DNA of 54,070 nt from Rhodococcus gordoniae (GCF_001646655.1 NZ_LPZN01000007.1:1-54070), one strand, 5' to 3'; counted from the first letter of the stretch, positions 19,445-28,190 are shown. The notes: generated from the letters alone by a model not told the origin. Program-made: numbers and translations.

Positions 19445-19474
19445 TTCGGAATCGCCCCGGTGACATGGCACAAT
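19445..19474 (+). promoter_or_regulatory. Promoter of the nirA-cysH operon (leaderless)
   Basis: Proposed -35 TTCGGA (19445-19450), 18-base spacer, and -10 CACAAT (19469-19474). The seven-base distance to the ATG at 19482 would make that A the first transcribed base, so the leader peptide would be on a leaderless mRNA. The subI leader promoter has the same 18- and 7-base geometry. Confidence 0.5.
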
Positions 19475-19481
19475 GGTCGGC

Positions 19482-19592
19482 ATGACAGGACCCGGAGTGC
19501 GACTCGTGGCGCGACGCCACGTCGACTTCAAGCGCGTCTGCGCGTCCTGCTGTCTGCCTTGCGCCGCTTGTCTCTGCGCCGACTGTTCGTAG
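19482..19592 (+). CDS. Cys-rich leader peptide of the sulfite-reductase operon
   Basis: This is a 36-codon ORF. Its first half carries the sequence LVARRHVDFKR, which resembles actinobacterial leader peptides found before sulfur genes. Its second half has seven cysteines (positions 20, 23, 24, 27, 30, 32, 35) within 16 residues. Such Cys runs make translation sensitive to charged tRNA-Cys. The stop codon is inside a seven-base-pair inverted repeat. Mycobacterial Cys-rich leaderless ORFs before sulfur genes are known to act as cysteine-responsive attenuators, and the same role is inferred here. The peptide itself probably has no independent function. Confidence 0.85.
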   Translation: MTGPGVRLVARRHVDFKRVCASCCLPCAACLCADCS

Positions 19593-19697
19593 TCGGCACT
19601 CCCCGGCACATCCCAGATCCCGCCGGGTCGAAGCATGCGTGCACGAGGTTCAGCCCCCTCCTGCGCTCGCCGATCCGGTTCCAGCGAACATCAGGAG
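19578..19697 (+). promoter_or_regulatory. Candidate cysteine attenuator between leader and nirA
   Basis: Three helices are possible. GCCGACT (19578-19584) pairs with AGTCGGC (19591-19597), straddling the leader stop. CCCGGC (19602-19607) pairs with GCCGGG (19622-19627). CTCCTG (19658-19663) is exactly complementary to CAGGAG (19692-19697), the nirA ribosome site. Ribosome position on the Cys codons could decide which helices form. Complementarity is seen directly; the switching is inferred. Confidence 0.6.
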
Positions 19698-19704
19698 ACC
19701 CTGT

Positions 19705-21423
19705 ATGTCGTCGACCACCGACGTCACTCCCGCCGACGAGTCGGCCAAGCCCGCACGCCGCACTGCGCGACCTGCCAACCGCCGCGCCGAGGGACAGTGG
19801 GCCCTCGGTTACCGGGAGCCGCTCAACGCGAACGAGCAAGCGAAGAAGGACGACAACCCGCTCAATGTCCGTCGGCGTATCGAGGATATCTACGCGCACA
19901 CCGGTTTCGACGGCATCGACAAGAGCGACCTGCGCGGCCGGTTCCGTTGGTGGGGTCTGTACACGCAGCGCGAGCAGGGCTACGACGGCACGTACACCGG
20001 CGACGAGAACCTCGACCTGCTCGAGGCGAAGTACTTCATGATGCGGGTGCGCTGCGACGCCGGCGCCCTGAATGTGACCCAGCTGCGGACGATCGCCGGT
20101 ATCTCCACCGAGTTCGGCCGCGACACCGCCGACCTGTCCGACCGCCAGAACGTCCAGTACCACTGGATCGAGGTCGAGAACGTCCCGGAGATCTGGCGGC
20201 GTCTCGAATCGGTCGGCCTGAAGACCACCGAGGCGTGCGGCGACTGCCCCCGCGTCGTACTCGGTTCACCGCTCGCCGGTGAGTCCCTCGACGAGATCAT
20301 CGACGGCACCCCGGCGATCGACGAGATCGTGCGCCGCTACATCGGCAACCCCGAGTACTCGAACCTGCCGCGCAAGTTCAAGACCGCGATCTCCGGCCAG
20401 CAGGACGTCGTGCACGAGATCAACGACGTCGCCTTCATCGGCGTCGAGCACCCCGAGCACGGTCCCGGTTTCGATCTGTGGGTCGGTGGCGGTCTGTCCA
20501 CCAACCCGATGCTCGCGCAACGGGTCGGCGCGTGGATCCCGCTACACGAGGTCGCCGACGTGTGGGAGGGCGTCGTCGCGATCTTCCGCGACTACGGCTA
20601 CCGCCGGTTGCGCTCCAAGGCGCGCCTGAAGTTCCTCATCAAGGACTGGGGCATCGAGAAGTTCCGCGAGGTGCTCGAGACCGAGTACCTGAAGCGTCCG
20701 CTGATCGACGGCCCGGCCCCGGCCGCTCCCGAGCGTCCGATCGACCACGTCGGCGTCCAGAAGCTGCGCAACGGCCTCAACGCCGTGGGGGTCGCGCCGA
20801 TCGCCGGCCGTGTCTCGGGCACGATCCTGTCCGCGGTGGCCGACGCCGCCGAGCGGGCGGGCTCCGACCGGATCCGGTTCACGCCCTACCAGAAGCTCAT
20901 CGTGCTCGACGTCGCCGACGACAAGGTCGAGCAGCTCGTCACCGAGCTCGAGGCGCTGGGTCTGCCGGCCTCGCCGTCGCCGTGGCGCAAGAATCTCATG
21001 GCCTGCACGGGAATCGAGTTCTGCAAGCTGTCCTTCGTCGAGACACGCAAGCGTTCGCAGGCCCTGGTGCCCGAACTCGAGGAGCGGCTCGCCGACATCA
21101 ACGCGCAGCTCGACGTCCCGGTCACGATCAACATCAACGGCTGCCCCAACTCGTGCGCGCGCTCCCAGATCGCCGACATCGGCTTCAAGGGCCAGCTCGT
21201 CGACGACGGTGAGGGCAACCAGGTCGAGGGATTCCAGGTGCATCTCGGCGGTGCGTTGGGCTTCGACGCGAAGTTCGGGCGCAAGCTGCGCCAGCACAAG
21301 GTCACCAGCGCCGAACTCGGCGACTACATCGAGCGGGTGGTGCGCACTTTCGTCAAGGAGCGCACCGAGGGCGAGCGTTTCGGCGAATGGGCCGTCCGGG
21401 CCGAGGAGGCCGACCTGCGATGA
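19705..21423 (+). CDS. nirA: Ferredoxin-dependent assimilatory sulfite reductase
   Basis: This 572-residue siroheme/4Fe-4S enzyme reduces sulfite to sulfide with six electrons from ferredoxin. Cluster ligands are Cys434 and Cys440 (CTGIEFC) and Cys480 and Cys484 (NGCPNSC). Tyr86 (WWGLYTQ) and Cys178 (TEACGDC) are 92 residues apart, exactly the spacing of the Tyr-Cys crosslinked pair in the M. tuberculosis enzyme NirA/SirA, from memory. The ATG at 19705 with AGGAGA upstream is chosen over an in-frame GTG at 19639. It is the first enzyme gene of the nirA-cysH-cysD-cysN-chelatase operon. The family also contains nitrite reductases, but the neighbours point to sulfite. Confidence 0.95.
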   Translation: MSSTTDVTPADESAKPARRTARPANRRAEGQWALGYREPLNANEQAKKDDNPLNVRRRIEDIYAHTGFDGIDKSDLRGRFRWWGLYTQREQGYDGTYTGDENLDLLEAKYFMMRVRCDAGALNVTQLRTIAGISTEFGRDTADLSDRQNVQYHWIEVENVPEIWRRLESVGLKTTEACGDCPRVVLGSPLAGESLDEIIDGTPAIDEIVRRYIGNPEYSNLPRKFKTAISGQQDVVHEINDVAFIGVEHPEHGPGFDLWVGGGLSTNPMLAQRVGAWIPLHEVADVWEGVVAIFRDYGYRRLRSKARLKFLIKDWGIEKFREVLETEYLKRPLIDGPAPAAPERPIDHVGVQKLRNGLNAVGVAPIAGRVSGTILSAVADAAERAGSDRIRFTPYQKLIVLDVADDKVEQLVTELEALGLPASPSPWRKNLMACTGIEFCKLSFVETRKRSQALVPELEERLADINAQLDVPVTININGCPNSCARSQIADIGFKGQLVDDGEGNQVEGFQVHLGGALGFDAKFGRKLRQHKVTSAELGDYIERVVRTFVKERTEGERFGEWAVRAEEADLR

Positions 21424-21476
21424 CCGGCACTGTTGCAGCGGGCGACACGAAGACGGATCGGGAAGGGACGCGATGA
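21420..21476 (+). CDS. 18-codon linking ORF between nirA and cysH
   Basis: An ORF beginning MTGTVAAGDTK starts in the nirA stop (ATGA at 21420-21423) and ends in the cysH start (ATGA at 21473-21476), with 18 codons filling the gap exactly. A ribosome finishing nirA could re-initiate here and again at cysH. The peptide has no recognisable domain. It may be a coupling device rather than a functional protein, or chance. A separate AAGGGA ribosome site for cysH lies inside it. Confidence 0.45.
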   Translation: MTGTVAAGDTKTDREGTR

Positions 21477-22198
21477 CGATCGACACGAACATCGACGAAC
21501 TCCGGAGTATTGCCGCGCAGGGGGCGGCAGAACTCGAGGGTGCGTCGGCGCAGGAACTCCTGCGTTGGACGGACGAGACGTTCGGTACCCCCACCGACAG
21601 CGGACGCAGCGGCTACATCGTCGCGTCCAACATGCAGGACGGGGTCCTGGTCCATCTCGCCGCGCAGCAGCGCCCCGGGGTGGACGTGCTGTTCCTCGAC
21701 ACCGGCTACCACTTCGCCGAGACGCTCGGCACACGTGACGCGGTGGCGCAGGTGTACGGCGTGAACATCGTCGACGCGCAGGCACAGCAGTCGGTCGCGG
21801 AGCAGGACGACCTGCTCGGCAAGGATCTGTTCGCCCGCGATCCGAACGAGTGCTGCCGCCTGCGCAAGGTGGTGCCGCTGACGGAGAGCCTGAAGGGCTA
21901 CCGCGCATGGGTGACCGGCATCCGCCGCGTCGAGGCCCCCACCCGCGCGAACGCTCCGCTCGTCTCGTTCGACGACGCGTTCGGGCTGGTGAAGATCAAT
22001 CCGATCGCGGCATGGTCCGACGAGGACATGCAGAACTACATCGACGAACACGGGATCCTCGTCAATCCCCTCGTCGACGAGGGCTACCCGTCCATCGGGT
22101 GCGCCCCGTGCACCACCAAACCACTTCCCGGAGCCGATCCGCGCAGCGGGCGCTGGGCCGGCCGAGCCAAGACCGAATGCGGGTTGCACGCCTCATGA
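21473..22198 (+). CDS. cysH: Assimilatory APS reductase (4Fe-4S, thioredoxin-dependent)
   Basis: This 241-residue enzyme reduces adenosine 5'-phosphosulfate to sulfite and AMP. Cys127-Cys128 (NECCRLRK) and Cys210-x-x-Cys213 (IGCAPC) are the paired cluster ligands that separate APS reductases from cluster-free PAPS reductases. Catalytic Cys236 is in the C-terminal ECGLH motif. The PP-loop-like nucleotide site is in the N-terminal half (VLFLDTGYHFAET). It overlaps the 18-codon ORF upstream and cysD downstream by ATGA. Confidence 0.96.
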   Translation: MTIDTNIDELRSIAAQGAAELEGASAQELLRWTDETFGTPTDSGRSGYIVASNMQDGVLVHLAAQQRPGVDVLFLDTGYHFAETLGTRDAVAQVYGVNIVDAQAQQSVAEQDDLLGKDLFARDPNECCRLRKVVPLTESLKGYRAWVTGIRRVEAPTRANAPLVSFDDAFGLVKINPIAAWSDEDMQNYIDEHGILVNPLVDEGYPSIGCAPCTTKPLPGADPRSGRWAGRAKTECGLHAS

Positions 22199-23139
22199 CA
22201 CTCACCGATACGAATCCCACCGAAGCCCGGACACTGTCGGACGGCAACCGGTTCGACACCCTCGATGCCCTCGAGTCGGAGGCGATCCACGTCTTCCGCG
22301 AGGTCGCGGGCGAGTTCGAACGACCCGTCATCCTGTTCTCCGGAGGCAAGGACTCCACCGTCCTGCTGCACCTGGCGATCAAGGCCTTCTGGCCGGCACC
22401 GCTGCCCTTCGCGTTGCTGCACGTCGACACCGGCCACAACCTCCCCGAGGTCCTCGAGTTCCGCGACCACGTGGTCTCGAAGTACAACCTGCGACTGCAC
22501 GTCGCGAGCGTCGAGGACTATCTCGCCGACGGCCGGCTCACCGAGCGTCCCGACGGCATCCGCAACCCGCTGCAGACCGTGCCGCTGCTCGACGCGATCT
22601 CGGAGAACCGGTTCGACGCCGTCTTCGGCGGTGGCCGCCGCGACGAGGAGCGTTCGCGCGCCAAGGAGCGGATCTTCTCGCTGCGCAACGCATTCGGCCA
22701 GTGGGACCCGAAGCGTCAGCGTCCCGAACTGTGGAATCTGTACAACGGGAAGCACGCACCCGGTGAGCACGTGCGCGTCTTCCCGCTGAGCAACTTCACC
22801 GAACTCGACATCTGGCGGTACATCGCCCGCGAGAACGTCGACCTGGCGAGCATCTACTACGCGCACGAGCGTCCCGTCTACCGCCGCGACGGCATGTGGA
22901 TGACCCCGGGTGTCTGGGGCGGCCCGTCCGAAGGCGAAGAGCTCGAGACGCGTTCGGTGCGCTACCGCACCGTCGGCGACGGATCGACCACCGGCGCGAT
23001 CCTGTCCGAGGCCTCCACGAACGAGGAGATCCTCGCCGAGGTCGCGGCATCACGACTGACCGAGCGCGGCGCCACCCGCGGCGACGACCGGGTTTCCGAA
23101 GCGGCGATGGAAGACCGCAAGCGAGAGGGCTATTTCTGA
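22195..23139 (+). CDS. cysD: Sulfate adenylyltransferase small subunit
   Basis: CysD (314 residues) forms APS from ATP and sulfate in complex with the GTPase CysN. The PP-loop SGGKDSTV begins at residue 49, and the family segments FGGGRRDEERSRAKER and VFPLSNFTELDIWRYI are intact. The ATG overlaps the cysH stop (ATGA at 22195-22198). cysN starts two bases after the cysD stop. Usual length, nothing missing. Confidence 0.97.
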   Translation: MTLTDTNPTEARTLSDGNRFDTLDALESEAIHVFREVAGEFERPVILFSGGKDSTVLLHLAIKAFWPAPLPFALLHVDTGHNLPEVLEFRDHVVSKYNLRLHVASVEDYLADGRLTERPDGIRNPLQTVPLLDAISENRFDAVFGGGRRDEERSRAKERIFSLRNAFGQWDPKRQRPELWNLYNGKHAPGEHVRVFPLSNFTELDIWRYIARENVDLASIYYAHERPVYRRDGMWMTPGVWGGPSEGEELETRSVRYRTVGDGSTTGAILSEASTNEEILAEVAASRLTERGATRGDDRVSEAAMEDRKREGYF

Positions 23140-23141
23140 TC

Positions 23142-24476
23142 ATGAGCGACCTCCACGAGCGGGCCGTGCAGAGCGACACGCAGCTGCTGCGCCTCGCCAC
23201 CGCCGGTTCGGTCGACGACGGCAAGTCCACCCTGGTGGGCCGGCTGCTGTACGACACCAAGTCCGTGCTCGCCGACCAGATCGACGCCGTCACCCGCGCG
23301 TCGGTCGATCGCGGCCTCGACACCCCCGACCTGTCGCTGCTCGTCGACGGCCTGCGCGCCGAGCGTGAGCAGGGCATCACCATCGACGTGGCGTATCGCT
23401 ACTTCGCCACACCGAAGCGCAGTTTCGTCCTGGCGGACACCCCCGGCCATGTCCAGTACACCCGCAACACCGTCTCGGGTGCGTCCACCGCGCAGCTCGT
23501 CGTCCTGCTGGTCGACGCGCGCAAGGGCGTCGTCTCGCAGACCCGCAAGCACGCCGCGGTGCTCGCCCTGCTCGGTGTGCCGAAGCTGGTCCTCGCGGTC
23601 AACAAGATCGACCTCGTCGAGGATCCGGCCGCGGTGTTCGCGCAGATCTCCGCGGAGTTCGGCGAGCTGACGAGTTCGCTCGGCTGGGCGACCGAGGACG
23701 TGCAGGAGATCCCGGTCTCCGCGCTGCACGGCGACAACGTGGCGGTGCGCAGCGAGAACACGCCCTACTACGACGGTCCGACCCTCATCGAGTATCTCGA
23801 GTCGGTCCCCGTCGACGCGGATGTGCACGGCCGGCACGAGACCGGTCTGCGCTTCCCGGTGCAGTACGTGATCCGTCCCCGCACGGCGGAGTTCCCCGAC
23901 TACCGCGGCTACGCGGGTCAGGTCGCAGCGGGTTCCGTGCGTCCCGGCGACGAGGTCGTCGTGCTGCCGTCCGGTGTCCGCACCACCGTCGAGCGCATCG
24001 ACAGTGCCGACGGCGCATTCGATGTCGCGCACGCCGGCCGGTCGGTGACGCTGGTGCTCGCCGACGACGTCGACGTCTCCCGCGGCGACATCATCGCCAC
24101 ACCGGAGGCCGCACCGGAGCCGCTGTCCGAGTTCGAGGCCACCGTGTGCTGGCTCGCCGAGAAGCCGTTGCGCCCCGGCGCCCGGCTGCTGCTCAAGCAC
24201 GGCACCCGCACCACGCAGGCCATCGTCGGGACGATCGACGAGCGGTTCGACGAGCAGAACCTCTCCTCCGTCCCCAGCCCGGAGAGCATCGAGCTCAACG
24301 AGATCGCGCGCATCACGGTGCGTGTCGCAGAGCCGATCGCCGCGGACGACTACCGCGTCAACCGTCGCAGCGGCAGCTTCCTGCTCATCGATCCGGCCGG
24401 GGGCAACACCCTCGCCGCCGGACTCGTGGGCGACGGACTCGCCGACATCGAGCTCGGGGACCGCGTCCCGGCATGA
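23142..24476 (+). CDS. cysN: Sulfate adenylyltransferase large subunit (GTPase), no APS-kinase domain
   Basis: CysN (444 residues) couples GTP hydrolysis to APS synthesis by CysD. G motifs are AGSVDDGKST (21-30), DTPGH and NKIDLV, followed by two EF-Tu-like beta-barrel domains. The protein stops at the end of domain III, so it lacks the C-terminal APS kinase found in the mycobacterial CysNC fusion. This fits a pathway in which APS is reduced directly by CysH. The stop overlaps the chelatase ATG. Confidence 0.96.
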   Translation: MSDLHERAVQSDTQLLRLATAGSVDDGKSTLVGRLLYDTKSVLADQIDAVTRASVDRGLDTPDLSLLVDGLRAEREQGITIDVAYRYFATPKRSFVLADTPGHVQYTRNTVSGASTAQLVVLLVDARKGVVSQTRKHAAVLALLGVPKLVLAVNKIDLVEDPAAVFAQISAEFGELTSSLGWATEDVQEIPVSALHGDNVAVRSENTPYYDGPTLIEYLESVPVDADVHGRHETGLRFPVQYVIRPRTAEFPDYRGYAGQVAAGSVRPGDEVVVLPSGVRTTVERIDSADGAFDVAHAGRSVTLVLADDVDVSRGDIIATPEAAPEPLSEFEATVCWLAEKPLRPGARLLLKHGTRTTQAIVGTIDERFDEQNLSSVPSPESIELNEIARITVRVAEPIAADDYRVNRRSGSFLLIDPAGGNTLAAGLVGDGLADIELGDRVPA

Positions 24477-25216
24477 TGCCGCTCGTCGCCGTCGCGCACG
24501 GCAGTCGCGACCCGCGATCGGCGCGGGCCGTGGCTGCTGCGCTCGACACCGTCCGGGCCGAGAATCCCGGTCTGGACGTGCGACTCGCGTTCCTGGACCT
24601 GAACACCCCGTCGGTCGGGCAGGTCCTCGACGCGCTCGCCGCGGACGGGCATCGGCAGGTCGCGGTGGTGCCGCTGCTGCTCGGCAGCGCCTTCCACGCG
24701 CGGGTCGATCTGCCGGCCCTGTTGCACGAGGCGCAGCAACGTCATCCGCTGCTCGAGGTGCTGTGCTCACCGATCCTCGGCGACGACGACCTCCTCGTCG
24801 ACGCGGCTCGCGACCTGATCACGGCGACGGGTGTGTCGGTGGACGATCCGTCCGTGGGAGTCGCGGTGTGCGCGGTGGGATCGCGGCGCCCCGAAGCGAA
24901 CCGGACGACGGAACTGGTCGTGCCCCGCATTCTCGCCGGCACGGCGTGGACGCGGGCCGCGGCGTGCTTCGCCACCACGGCGCCGTCGGTCGAGGCGACC
25001 CTCGACACCCTCACCTCTCGCGGCGCCCGCACCGTCGTGCTGACACCGTGGATCCTCGCCCCAGGGCTGCTGTGGGATCGCGCCCGCACCGCCGCCGAAA
25101 ACCTCGGGCACGTGCGGGTCGCGCAGACCCTCACCCGGCACGACGCCGTCGCGCGGGTGATCACCGAGCGGTACACCGAGACCCTGCGTCGGGGACACGA
25201 GCTGCGCGTGGCCTGA
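24473..25216 (+). CDS. CbiX/SirB-type sirohydrochlorin chelatase-like protein
   Basis: This 247-residue protein has two similar halves, each of chelatase fold. The first starts MMPLVAVAHGSRDPRSARAV with metal-binding His9, and has the second His in GSAFHARVDLP. Such chelatases insert iron (or cobalt) into sirohydrochlorin, giving siroheme for NirA. Its ATG overlaps the cysN stop, so it is the last gene of the sulfate-reduction operon. The iron specificity is inferred from that context. Confidence 0.85.
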   Translation: MMPLVAVAHGSRDPRSARAVAAALDTVRAENPGLDVRLAFLDLNTPSVGQVLDALAADGHRQVAVVPLLLGSAFHARVDLPALLHEAQQRHPLLEVLCSPILGDDDLLVDAARDLITATGVSVDDPSVGVAVCAVGSRRPEANRTTELVVPRILAGTAWTRAAACFATTAPSVEATLDTLTSRGARTVVLTPWILAPGLLWDRARTAAENLGHVRVAQTLTRHDAVARVITERYTETLRRGHELRVA

Positions 25217-25319
25217 GTCGCCACCGACTCTCCGTCCGAGTTCACCCGCGATTCGCATTCCTCCGCTACAACGTAACCACAGGGCGTCACTCGATATCCG
25301 TGATCCGGGAGGACCGCGC

Positions 25320-26210
25320 GTGCAGAACGAACTCCGTCGCTACATCGATCGGCTCCGCACGGAGGGCTACTCGGTGCGCGACGACCACGGCGAGGACCCC
25401 GACCTGATCGACATCGAGGGCAAGGCCGTCGACACCTGGCGGGAGAACTATCCGTACGACACTCGGATGGATCGCGCCACCTACGAGGTCGAGAAGTATC
25501 TCCTGCAGATCGAACTGCTGAAGTTCCAGTCGTGGGCCAAGGACAACGGATCCAAGCACATCATCGTGTTCGAGGGCCGCGACGCCGCCGGCAAGGGCGG
25601 CACGATCAAACGGTTCCAGGAGTACATCAACGTCCGGCACGCCCGCACCGTCGCGCTCAACAAGCCGTCCGACCGCGAGCACGGTCAGTGGTACCTGCAG
25701 CGCTACATTCAGCACTTCCCCACCGCCGGTGAACTCGTACTGTTCGACCGGTCCTGGTACAACCGCGCCGGGGTCGAACGCGTCATGGGCTTCTGCAGCG
25801 ACGACGAATACGAGCGCTTCATGGAACAGGTCCCGATGTTCGAACAGCTCGTCGTGGACGCCGGCATCACTCTGACGAAGTTCTGGTTCTCCGTCACCCG
25901 GAGGGAACAGCGCACCCGCTTCGCGATCCGCCAGCTCGATCCGGTCCGGCGATGGAAGCTGTCGGAGATGGACCTCGAGTCGCTCGACAAATGGGACCAG
26001 TACACCGACGCGAAGGAAGAGATGTTCCGGCGCACCGACACCGACTGGGCGCCGTGGACGACCATCAAGTCCAACGACAAGAAGCGGGCCCGGATCAACG
26101 CGATGCGGTTCTTCCTCGACCAGTTCGAGTACGACGACAAGGACCGCCAGATCGTCTTCCCGGCCGACCCGATGATCGTCCGGCGCGGCAAGGATGCCGT
26201 CGGCGACTAG
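25320..26210 (+). CDS. ppk2: Polyphosphate kinase 2 (PPK2 family)
   Basis: This 296-residue PPK2 transfers phosphate between polyphosphate and nucleotides, typically making GTP/ATP from polyP. Walker A FEGRDAAGKGG spans about 84-94 and the Walker B/lid segment DRSWYNRAGVERVMGF follows. One catalytic domain and the short N-terminal extension are typical of class I. The GTG at 25320 has a strong GGGAGGA site. Whether it makes ADP-to-ATP or GDP-to-GTP cannot be read from sequence. It sits 103 bp after the sulfur operon. Confidence 0.93.
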   Translation: MQNELRRYIDRLRTEGYSVRDDHGEDPDLIDIEGKAVDTWRENYPYDTRMDRATYEVEKYLLQIELLKFQSWAKDNGSKHIIVFEGRDAAGKGGTIKRFQEYINVRHARTVALNKPSDREHGQWYLQRYIQHFPTAGELVLFDRSWYNRAGVERVMGFCSDDEYERFMEQVPMFEQLVVDAGITLTKFWFSVTRREQRTRFAIRQLDPVRRWKLSEMDLESLDKWDQYTDAKEEMFRRTDTDWAPWTTIKSNDKKRARINAMRFFLDQFEYDDKDRQIVFPADPMIVRRGKDAVGD

Positions 26211-26306
26211 GACCTCCGTAGCGGTGTTCCGCACCTGCCGGGACCGGCAGGGCTGGCGCACACGCTGTGATCCGTACCACACTGGATGGTGACGTGAGGA
26301 GGCAGC

Positions 26307-27185
26307 ATGGGCACAGCCAATGTCGGTCACGGAATCGTCGTCGGCATCGACGGATCGGACAGCGCACTCGATGCGGCCCGGTGGGCCGCCTGCGTTGCCC
26401 GACGTCTCGGCGAACCGATCGACCTGGTCCACGTTCATCCCCCCACCTCCGACAACGGCACCGACCCGTCGGAGGCCGTTCTCACCACCGCGGAAGCAGC
26501 GGTTCGTGGCGCGGTCGACCGGGTCGAGGTTCGACGGTCCACGCCGTCGGGCAAACCGGATCGCGTGCTCACCGAACTGTCGCGCGAGGCAAGGATGATC
26601 GTTCTCGGACACACCACCACCAGCGAATGGCAGTCGATGGTCCGGCGCTCCGACGTCGTATCCGTCGCCAACAACGCCGAATGCCCGGTGGTGACGTGGC
26701 GCAGCCGGGAGGGGTTCCGGCCGCCCGACGGCCGTCCGGTCGTCGTCGGGGTGGACGGTACCGAGCTCAGTGCGGCCGCCGTGGAACAGGCCTTCGCGAC
26801 CGCGTGTGCGCTCGAGGCGCCGCTCGTCGTGCTCCACACCTGGACCGAGCAGTCGACCCTGACATACGGCGAGGGCTCACGATTCAGGGACTGGTCGGCC
26901 TATGTCGAGTACCGGAAGAAGGAGATGATCACGAACACGGCCGGATACACCGAGCAGTATCCCGACGTCGACGTCTCCTACCGGGTGGAGCGGGGCAAGC
27001 CCGACATCGTGCTGCTCGAGGAGTCGAAGACCGCCCAGCTCGTCGTGGTGGGAAGCCACGGCCGAAGCCCTCTGGCCGCCTCGATCGTGGGCTCGAGCAG
27101 CCAAGGGCTGATCCACCACAGCTGCTGTCCGGTCATGATCTGCAGGGCCCGGCGCCGTGCGGAAGCGGGTGCGGAAGCCCACTGA
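26307..27185 (+). CDS. Tandem-domain universal stress protein
   Basis: This 292-residue cytosolic protein has two UspA domains, at about 1-140 (GIVVGIDGSDSALDAARWA) and 145-292 (VVVGVDGTELSAAAVEQAF). The C-terminal domain keeps the ATP-binding G-x2-G-x9-G-S/T pattern in VVGSHGRSPLAASIVGSS. In the N-terminal domain the equivalent region, LGHTTTSEWQ, has lost the second glycine, so ATP binding may be limited to one half. A GTGAGGAGG ribosome site precedes the ATG. The role is presumably stress or dormancy survival. It ends 6 bp from convergent cysA. Confidence 0.92.
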   Translation: MGTANVGHGIVVGIDGSDSALDAARWAACVARRLGEPIDLVHVHPPTSDNGTDPSEAVLTTAEAAVRGAVDRVEVRRSTPSGKPDRVLTELSREARMIVLGHTTTSEWQSMVRRSDVVSVANNAECPVVTWRSREGFRPPDGRPVVVGVDGTELSAAAVEQAFATACALEAPLVVLHTWTEQSTLTYGEGSRFRDWSAYVEYRKKEMITNTAGYTEQYPDVDVSYRVERGKPDIVLLEESKTAQLVVVGSHGRSPLAASIVGSSSQGLIHHSCCPVMICRARRRAEAGAEAH

Positions 27186-27191
27186 CCCCGT

Positions 27192-28190
27192 TCACGGCGC
27201 GAGGGTACCGAGAGGTTCGTCCTCCGACGCAGCCGGGGCGTGCGCGTAGACCGTGTCGCCGGCGACGAGTCCCAGGTTCTGAGCTTCGCCGCGGGTGATC
27301 TGCGTCGTGAACTGCCCGCCGGTCGCATCGTTGCGCAGTTCGACACGCACCTCGAAGCCCAGCCGGACGACACGCTCGACGGTCGCCCGCGTGACACCGA
27401 CAGCTTCACCGGACGTCTCGGAGAGGGTGGGCTGCCGAGTCAGCCGGATGTCGTGCGGGCGCACCAGCACACCGTCGAGTTCGGACACCGTCCCGAGGAA
27501 CGACATGACGAAGCTGTTCGCCGGGCGATCATAGAGTTCCTCGGGTGTTCCGATCTGCTCGATACGTCCGGCGTTCATCACCGCGATGCGGTCGGCGACG
27601 TCGAGCGCCTCCTCCTGGTCGTGCGTCACCAGCACAGTGGTGACGTGGACCTCGTCGTGCAGGCGACGCAGCCAGGTGCGCAGGTCGGCGCGGACCTTCG
27701 CGTCCAGCGCACCGAACGGCTCGTCGAGCAGCAGCACCTGCGGATCGACGGCGAGGGCTCGGGCGAGCGCCATGCGCTGGCGCTGGCCGCCGGACAACTG
27801 TGCCGGATAGCGTCGCTGGAATCCGCCGAGCCCGACGATCTCGAGGAGTTCGTCGACCCGCCTGGTGATCTCGGCCTTGGGGCGTTTTCGGATCTTCAGT
27901 CCGAAGGCGACGTTCTCACGCACCGTCATGTGCTTGAACGCCGCGTAGTGCTGGAAGACGAAGCCGATGTCGCGCTTCTGCGGGGAGATGTCGGTGACGT
28001 CCTCACCGGCGATGTGGACGGTGCCCGCGTCGAGGGTCTCGAGGCCGGCGATCGAGCGCAGCAGGGTCGATTTCCCCGAACCCGACGGCCCGAGCAGCGC
28101 GGTGAGCGAGCCGGACGGGATGTCGATGCCGACGTCGTCGAGTGCGGCGAAGTCTCCGTAGTTCTTGCGCGCCCCGGTGACGGTGATCAT
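27192..28190 (-). CDS. cysA: Sulfate/thiosulfate ABC transporter ATP-binding protein
   Basis: CysA (332 residues) is the ATPase of the sulfate importer. Walker [10 protein letters not shown], signature [15 protein letters not shown], Walker [13 protein letters not shown] and the switch His in VTHDQEEAL are all present. A C-terminal TOBE-like regulatory region follows (about 240-332). The ATG overlaps the cysW stop (ATGA at 28187-28190). It is last in the subI-cysT-cysW-cysA operon. Confidence 0.96.
   Translation of the reverse strand: MITVTGARKNYGDFAALDDVGIDIPSGSLTALLGPSGSGKSTLLRSIAGLETLDAGTVHIAGEDVTDISPQKRDIGFVFQHYAAFKHMTVRENVAFGLKIRKRPKAEITRRVDELLEIVGLGGFQRRYPAQLSGGQRQRMALARALAVDPQVLLLDEPFGALDAKVRADLRTWLRRLHDEVHVTTVLVTHDQEEALDVADRIAVMNAGRIEQIGTPEELYDRPANSFVMSFLGTVSELDGVLVRPHDIRLTRQPTLSETSGEAVGVTRATVERVVRLGFEVRVELRNDATGGQFTTQITRGEAQNLGLVAGDTVYAHAPAASEDEPLGTLAP

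Noticed and set aside
23142-24476. CysNC fusion (APS kinase domain) as in M. tuberculosis
   Set aside because: The frame ends after the third CysN domain at residue 444, the next gene starts in its stop codon, and no second P-loop kinase motif is present.
26234-26251. CCTGCCGG-GA-CCGGCAGG palindrome between ppk2 and the universal stress gene as a DosR-type box
   Set aside because: It does not match the known dormancy-regulator consensus and may simply be a weak hairpin after ppk2.
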